Origin: RGIG7332 sp045589235 | Lineage (GTDB): Bacteria; Bacillota; Clostridia; Oscillospirales; JAAYXM01 | Reading direction: 5' to 3' | Length of the DNA: 17,984 nucleotides | Assembly: GCA_045589235.1 (NCBI GenBank) | Contig: JAZNOR010000082.1 | Span: forward strand, 1-17,984 | Shown here: positions 14,407-17,984 of the stretch, in pieces | Layout: each line of letters starts with the position of its first letter | Numbering within the stretch: position 1 is the first letter of the stretch | Notes under the pieces: generated by a model | What the model saw: only the letters and a program-made list of their open reading frames with translations | What the model was told of the DNA's origin: nothing | Database searches by the model: none | Made by a program: the position numbers and the translations under genes

Positions 14407-15645
14407 CTATCTCCTGAGATATCTTCGCACCATATCAAGTGCCTTGAGTGTTGCCATATTTCTGTTAAGTGCGCGGTCGCGCTGCGGTGTAATTTTCGTG
14501 CACCACACCATTTTTCCTGCACTTACTGCGACATAAACCGTGCCTACCGGTTTTTCATCACTGCCGCCGTCTGGTCCTGCAATTCCGGTAACGCCGATTC
14601 CGATATCCGTTCCGAAAAGCTGAGCGACGTTTCTGGCAAGAGTAATTGCGCATTCGCGGCTTACCGCACCAAAATCATGCAGAAGCTCACTTGATACGCC
14701 AAGTAAATTTTCTTTAGCTTCATTGCTGTAAACGCAAACTCCGCCAAGAAATACGTCAGATGAACCTGGAATATCGGTAATTACTTTTGAAATAAGACCT
14801 CCTGTGCACGATTCAGCCGTTGCAAGAGTCATCTTTCTTTCGCGAAGTGAATTAACAACAGCCTCTTCAAGCGATGCAACATCTATTCCATATACAACAT
14901 CACCTAAAATATCGCAAACCTCGCGGATCACAGGCTTTGTTAATTCATCAGCCGCTTCTTCGGTTTCCGCCCTGCCGGTAACGCGCAAAAGAACCTGACC
15001 GTCTTTTGCATACGGTGCAAGTGTTGGGTTTTCCATTTTCTCTGCAATATGGCGGATTTTGTCTTCAACGCTTGATTCGCCCATTCCGAAAATTTTAATC
15101 TCGTGTGACACGATGCACGCATCAGATAATTTTTTAAGATACGGCACTGCGCGCTCGTACATCATCGGTCTGCACTCACGTGGAGGTCCGGGGAGCATAA
15201 TAATATGTTTTCCCTCAGCCTCAAATGCACAGCCGGGCGCTGTTCCCCACGGGTTATCAAGCACCGTACAGCCCTCAGGTAAATATGCCTGCTGCTCGTT
15301 ATTCGGTGTCATTACGGATCCGCGTTTTTCAAAAAATGCGCGGATTTTATTAAGCTCGTCTTCGTTTAAAACAAGCTCTTTACCAAAGCATTTTGCAAGA
15401 GTTTGCTTTGTTAAATCATCAAAAGTAGGACCGAGCCCTCCCGTTGTTATAATAATATCCGCACGGCTCTTTGCAAGTTCAACCGCACATGTTAAACGCT
15501 CGGGATTATCACCCACAACCGAGTGGTAATACACGTTTATGCCAAGCTCGGATAGTGCCTGTGATATCATCTGTGCATCGGTATTTGCAATATTTCCGAG
15601 CAGAAGTTCTGTTCCTACCGCTATAATTTCTGCGCTGTAATTCAA
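14407..15645 (-). CDS. cinA: CinA-family protein (NMN deamidase / ADP-ribose hydrolase-type)
   Basis: A 412-aa two-domain protein. The N-terminal COG1058/MoaB-like domain (1 to about 170) contains EIIAVGTELLLG (6-17), VVGDNPERL (43-51) and TTGGLGPTFDDLT (67-79), and is known in some bacteria to have ADP-ribose pyrophosphatase activity. The C-terminal PncC domain (about 255-410) contains TAESCTGG (276-283) and GVTGIAGPDGG (351-361), and deamidates nicotinamide mononucleotide to nicotinate mononucleotide for NAD recycling. The name comes from competence/damage induction in streptococci. The start is a TTG preceded by GGGTGG nine bases upstream; the family N-terminus begins there. It follows thiI by 17 bp and leads into the esterase and Nudix genes. 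Both catalytic regions look intact. Confidence 0.94.
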   Translation of the reverse strand: MNYSAEIIAVGTELLLGNIANTDAQMISQALSELGINVYYHSVVGDNPERLTCAVELAKSRADIIITTGGLGPTFDDLTKQTLAKCFGKELVLNEDELNKIRAFFEKRGSVMTPNNEQQAYLPEGCTVLDNPWGTAPGCAFEAEGKHIIMLPGPPRECRPMMYERAVPYLKKLSDACIVSHEIKIFGMGESSVEDKIRHIAEKMENPTLAPYAKDGQVLLRVTGRAETEEAADELTKPVIREVCDILGDVVYGIDVASLEEAVVNSLRERKMTLATAESCTGGLISKVITDIPGSSDVFLGGVCVYSNEAKENLLGVSSELLHDFGAVSRECAITLARNVAQLFGTDIGIGVTGIAGPDGGSDEKPVGTVYVAVSAGKMVWCTKITPQRDRALNRNMATLKALDMVRRYLRR

Positions 15646-15662
15646 AATAAAACGCCACCCTT

Positions 15663-16829
15663 TTAAATTTGCATAAATTCAGTATTTGCAACCGCTTCAT
15701 CTACTAATGCATCGACATCTAAATTTTTCTCTGCCGCCTCAATGTCATAAAGACGTGGCTTTGTTTTCGGATGCTTCGGCGTAAATACTGTACAACAATC
15801 TTCGTATGGTAAAATTGAAGTTTCAAACGTATCTATTTTTCTTGAAATAACAACAATTTCCTCTTTGTCCATACCTATTACAGGACGAAGGACAGGAAGT
15901 TTGCACATAGATGCGGTAACGCCAAGCGCCTCCATCGTCTGACTTGCAACCTGACCTAAGCTTTCCCCTGTAATGAGTGCCTTGCAATCGTTATTCTTTG
16001 CAATTTTCTCAGAAATTCTCATCATAAATCTGCGCATAATAAGTGTGAATAGATCTTCATCACATTTAGCACGAATTTCCTCTTGAATTTTGGTAAACGG
16101 AACCATTGCAACGTGCATTGCGCCATTGTATGCAGTTAGTTTCTCAGCAAGGTCGATTACTTTCTGCTTTGCGCGCTCGGAGGTATACGGATATGAGAAG
16201 AAGTGAATTCCCATAAGAGATACACCACGTTTTGCAATCATATACCCTGCAACAGGGCTGTCAATTCCGCCTGATAGTAGAAGCGCCGCACGTCCGTTTG
16301 CGCCAACAGGCATACCGCCTGCACCTGCACGTGGATTTGCGTGAACATACGCGTGGCGGTCTCGCACTTCTACCTTAACCAAAACCTCGGGATTCTTAAC
16401 ATCAACTGAAAGCTGCGGATATTCATCGTGCAGAGCGCCGCCGATTTGCATTGCAATTTCAGGCGATTTAAGCGGGAATGTTTTATCCGCACGCTTTGCA
16501 TCAACCTTGAAGGTTTTTGCATAGCGGAGCTTTTCATCCAAAAATTCAACGGCTGTTTTAAGAATAACGTCCATATCCTTTTCGCATTCAGCCGCGCGGC
16601 AAACAGAAACTATTCCGAAAATGCGGCACACCGCATCCTCAACCGCCTCCATATCAACGCCGTCCACCTTCGGTTCAACATAAATTGTTGACTGAAGGCA
16701 ATAAATTTTAAATTCACCGAGCTTACGAATACGCCACGCAATATTCTTCATAAGTCTCTTTTCAAAGTGTCCCCTGTTAAGACCTTTTAATACAATTTCA
16801 CCAAGTTTTAAAAGCAATATTTCTCTCAA
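15663..16829 (-). CDS. thiI: tRNA 4-thiouridine synthetase ThiI (without rhodanese domain)
   Basis: A 388-aa enzyme that adenylates U8 of tRNA and replaces its oxygen by sulfur, giving 4-thiouridine, a near-UV sensor base. Layout: N-terminal ferredoxin-like and THUMP domains (about 1-165), then the PP-loop pyrophosphatase domain with SGGIDSP (186-192) and GESLGQVASQT (288-298), and the Cys345-Cys346 pair in LPYEDCCTVF. There is no C-terminal rhodanese domain, as in Bacillus-type ThiI (about 400 aa versus 482 in E. coli), so sulfur must come directly from a dedicated desulfurase, which is the gene just upstream. The start is a TTG with AAGGAG nine bases before it; the frame extends further upstream but only into the end of the desulfurase gene. 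The gap is 19 bp. Confidence 0.94.
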   Translation of the reverse strand: MREILLLKLGEIVLKGLNRGHFEKRLMKNIAWRIRKLGEFKIYCLQSTIYVEPKVDGVDMEAVEDAVCRIFGIVSVCRAAECEKDMDVILKTAVEFLDEKLRYAKTFKVDAKRADKTFPLKSPEIAMQIGGALHDEYPQLSVDVKNPEVLVKVEVRDRHAYVHANPRAGAGGMPVGANGRAALLLSGGIDSPVAGYMIAKRGVSLMGIHFFSYPYTSERAKQKVIDLAEKLTAYNGAMHVAMVPFTKIQEEIRAKCDEDLFTLIMRRFMMRISEKIAKNNDCKALITGESLGQVASQTMEALGVTASMCKLPVLRPVIGMDKEEIVVISRKIDTFETSILPYEDCCTVFTPKHPKTKPRLYDIEAAEKNLDVDALVDEAVANTEFMQI

Positions 16830-16848
16830 CTTTAACTTCTCCTTAATT

Positions 16849-17925
16849 CTATAACAAATCATTAACTGCACGGACAAATTCATCAACATCCGTATTTGTT
16901 GTGTTCTCATTTATACTTATTCTTATCGCACTGTCAATAAGCTTTGAATCAACTCCCAGCGACTCAAGCACGTGACTACGCTTTCCTTTACTGCATGCCG
17001 AACCCGATGAAACATAAATTTCTCTCTCTTCAAGTTTTCGCATTGCAACTTCACTTGGAAAATTAAGTGCCGCAATTGATAATATATGCGGAGCTTGCGG
17101 CTCAAATAATATTTTAACCTTATCACAAGCTTTAAGCTTATCCTTAAGATAGCAAATCGTGTCTCCAAATGGCTTTGCATCACGCACTGCCGCACCAAAT
17201 GCCGCAATTCCGGGCACATTTTCCGTACCCGAGCGCATGCCTCTTTCCTGACCGCCACCGATATTACGCGCTTTAATTCTTACACCTTTTCTGATATAAA
17301 GCGCGCCGATTCCCTTCGGTGCGTGTACCTTATGACCGGAAATTGTAAGCAAATCAATTTCGCTTTTTCGCAAATTTATAGGTACTTTCAGAAAACCCTG
17401 CACTGCATCGGTATGAACGATAACATCTTTGTTAACTCTCTTTACTGCGCGCGCAATGTCAGCTATCGGATAAACTGCGCCGATTTCATTGTTAACCGTC
17501 ATAATCGAAACCAAAATCGTGTCCTCGCGAAGTGCTGCCAAAACCCCGTCGGGTGTTAATTCGTTATGTTTAAGATATGTAATTTCAAACCCTTGTTCAG
17601 CCAATTTTTTCATTGATTCAAGCACGCACGCGTGCTCAACTTCACTTGTAATTATATGCTTCCCTCGTTTTCCGCGCCATTCGGCAACGCCAAAAATCGC
17701 AGTATTGTTACTTTCTGTGCCACCAGAGGTGAAAACTATTTCGCTTTTATCTGCGCTTATTTTCTCAGCAATAATCTCTCGCGCGACTTTAATGTTTTTT
17801 TCTGCCTCAATCCCGAGTGCATGCAAAGAAGAAGGGTTCCCAAATCCATCTTTCATCAAAGAAACCGCAGCCTCTATTGCGCTATCTTTAACCTGTGTTG
17901 TAGCAGCATTATCAAAATAAATCAT
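16849..17925 (-). CDS. Cysteine desulfurase (NifZ/IscS type, partner of ThiI)
   Basis: A 358-aa PLP enzyme of the NifS/IscS class that removes sulfur from cysteine as a protein-bound persulfide. Signature residues: the N-terminal YFDNAATT, SGGTESNN (67-74), HTDAVQG (171-177), the PLP-lysine Lys199 in SGHK, and the sulfur-carrying Cys311 in SSGSACSKG. It is a little shorter than housekeeping IscS (about 400 aa). In B. subtilis a dedicated desulfurase, NifZ, is encoded beside thiI and serves only it; the same gene pair here suggests the same job, and no iscU or iscR is adjacent. The ATG at 17925 has GGTGG five bases upstream; a TTG four codons further upstream overlaps that site and is rejected. 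The gene symbol is left empty because the paralogue cannot be fixed. Confidence 0.93.
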   Translation of the reverse strand: MIYFDNAATTQVKDSAIEAAVSLMKDGFGNPSSLHALGIEAEKNIKVAREIIAEKISADKSEIVFTSGGTESNNTAIFGVAEWRGKRGKHIITSEVEHACVLESMKKLAEQGFEITYLKHNELTPDGVLAALREDTILVSIMTVNNEIGAVYPIADIARAVKRVNKDVIVHTDAVQGFLKVPINLRKSEIDLLTISGHKVHAPKGIGALYIRKGVRIKARNIGGGQERGMRSGTENVPGIAAFGAAVRDAKPFGDTICYLKDKLKACDKVKILFEPQAPHILSIAALNFPSEVAMRKLEEREIYVSSGSACSKGKRSHVLESLGVDSKLIDSAIRISINENTTNTDVDEFVRAVNDLL

Positions 17926-17957
17926 ACATTCCACCAATTTTATTTATACTTAGTTAT

Positions 17958-17970
17958 ATTATACATTATA
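17958..17970 (-). promoter_or_regulatory. Candidate -10 elements upstream of the desulfurase gene
   Basis: On the minus strand two TATAAT hexamers (17965-17970 and 17958-17963) lie 33-46 bases before the ATG in a very A/T-rich leader. The matching -35 would fall at or past the window edge, so the promoter cannot be confirmed. It would be the natural start of the long operon reaching at least to walI. Confidence 0.4.
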
Positions 17971-17984
17971 TTGCACAATAAATC

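Noticed and set aside
15059..15529. A 156-codon plus-strand open frame opposite cinA
   Set aside because: cinA is unmistakable here with both catalytic domains; the antisense frame has a Ser/Pro-rich non-protein composition and no start signals.
16830..16910. Upstream extension of ThiI by 27 residues
   Set aside because: It lies inside the end of the desulfurase gene and adds residues not found in ThiI proteins, while the TTG at 16829 has a well-spaced AAGGAG.

Overview
The window looks like a chromosomal segment from a low-to-moderate GC Gram-positive bacterium of the class Clostridia, probably an uncultured gut lineage. The evidence is the complete walRKHI(J) two-component locus, a ThiI without a rhodanese domain next to its own cysteine desulfurase, strong GGAGG-type ribosome binding sites, and several TTG/GTG starts. 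Every gene I accept lies on the minus strand, so transcription runs from the right end to the left end. The genus cannot be determined from the sequence alone.

Right and middle (about 17.9 kb down to 2.97 kb): conserved core genes, tightly packed with short gaps, 4-bp ATGA overlaps and ribosome binding sites embedded in the preceding stop codon. In transcription order they are: cysteine desulfurase (NifZ/IscS type), thiI, cinA, an esterase-D-like alpha/beta hydrolase, a Nudix ADP-ribose pyrophosphatase, walR, walK, walH (yycH), walI (yycI), then murA with its own promoter and terminator, then walJ (yycJ), rlmH, a phosphoglucomutase and nagA, closed by a strong terminator at about 2920-2955. 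The themes are tRNA thiolation, clean-up of NAD breakdown products (CinA and Nudix), control of cell-wall metabolism (Wal system, MurA) and amino-sugar/hexose-phosphate interconversion (PGM, NagA).

Left (1-2.9 kb): accessory DNA of different character. A two-gene cassette encodes a 460-aa protein with a C-terminal lysozyme-like domain but no signal peptide, followed by a 230-aa membrane-anchored protein of unknown function. A sigma-A-type promoter precedes it and a hairpin terminator follows it. A perfect 14-bp inverted repeat (649-662 and 2789-2802) brackets the two genes; one copy sits at the predicted transcription start and the other between the last stop codon and the terminator. At the window edge (1-283) lies a truncated, frameshifted, roughly 96% identical copy of the 5' part of the lysozyme-like gene, in the same orientation and 2400 bp away. 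It is cut off by a palindromic GTAGGGGCG repeat and a run of hairpins (297-642). This cassette and its decayed copy are the most unusual part of the window. I see no CRISPR array, no intact tRNA or rRNA gene and no transposase.
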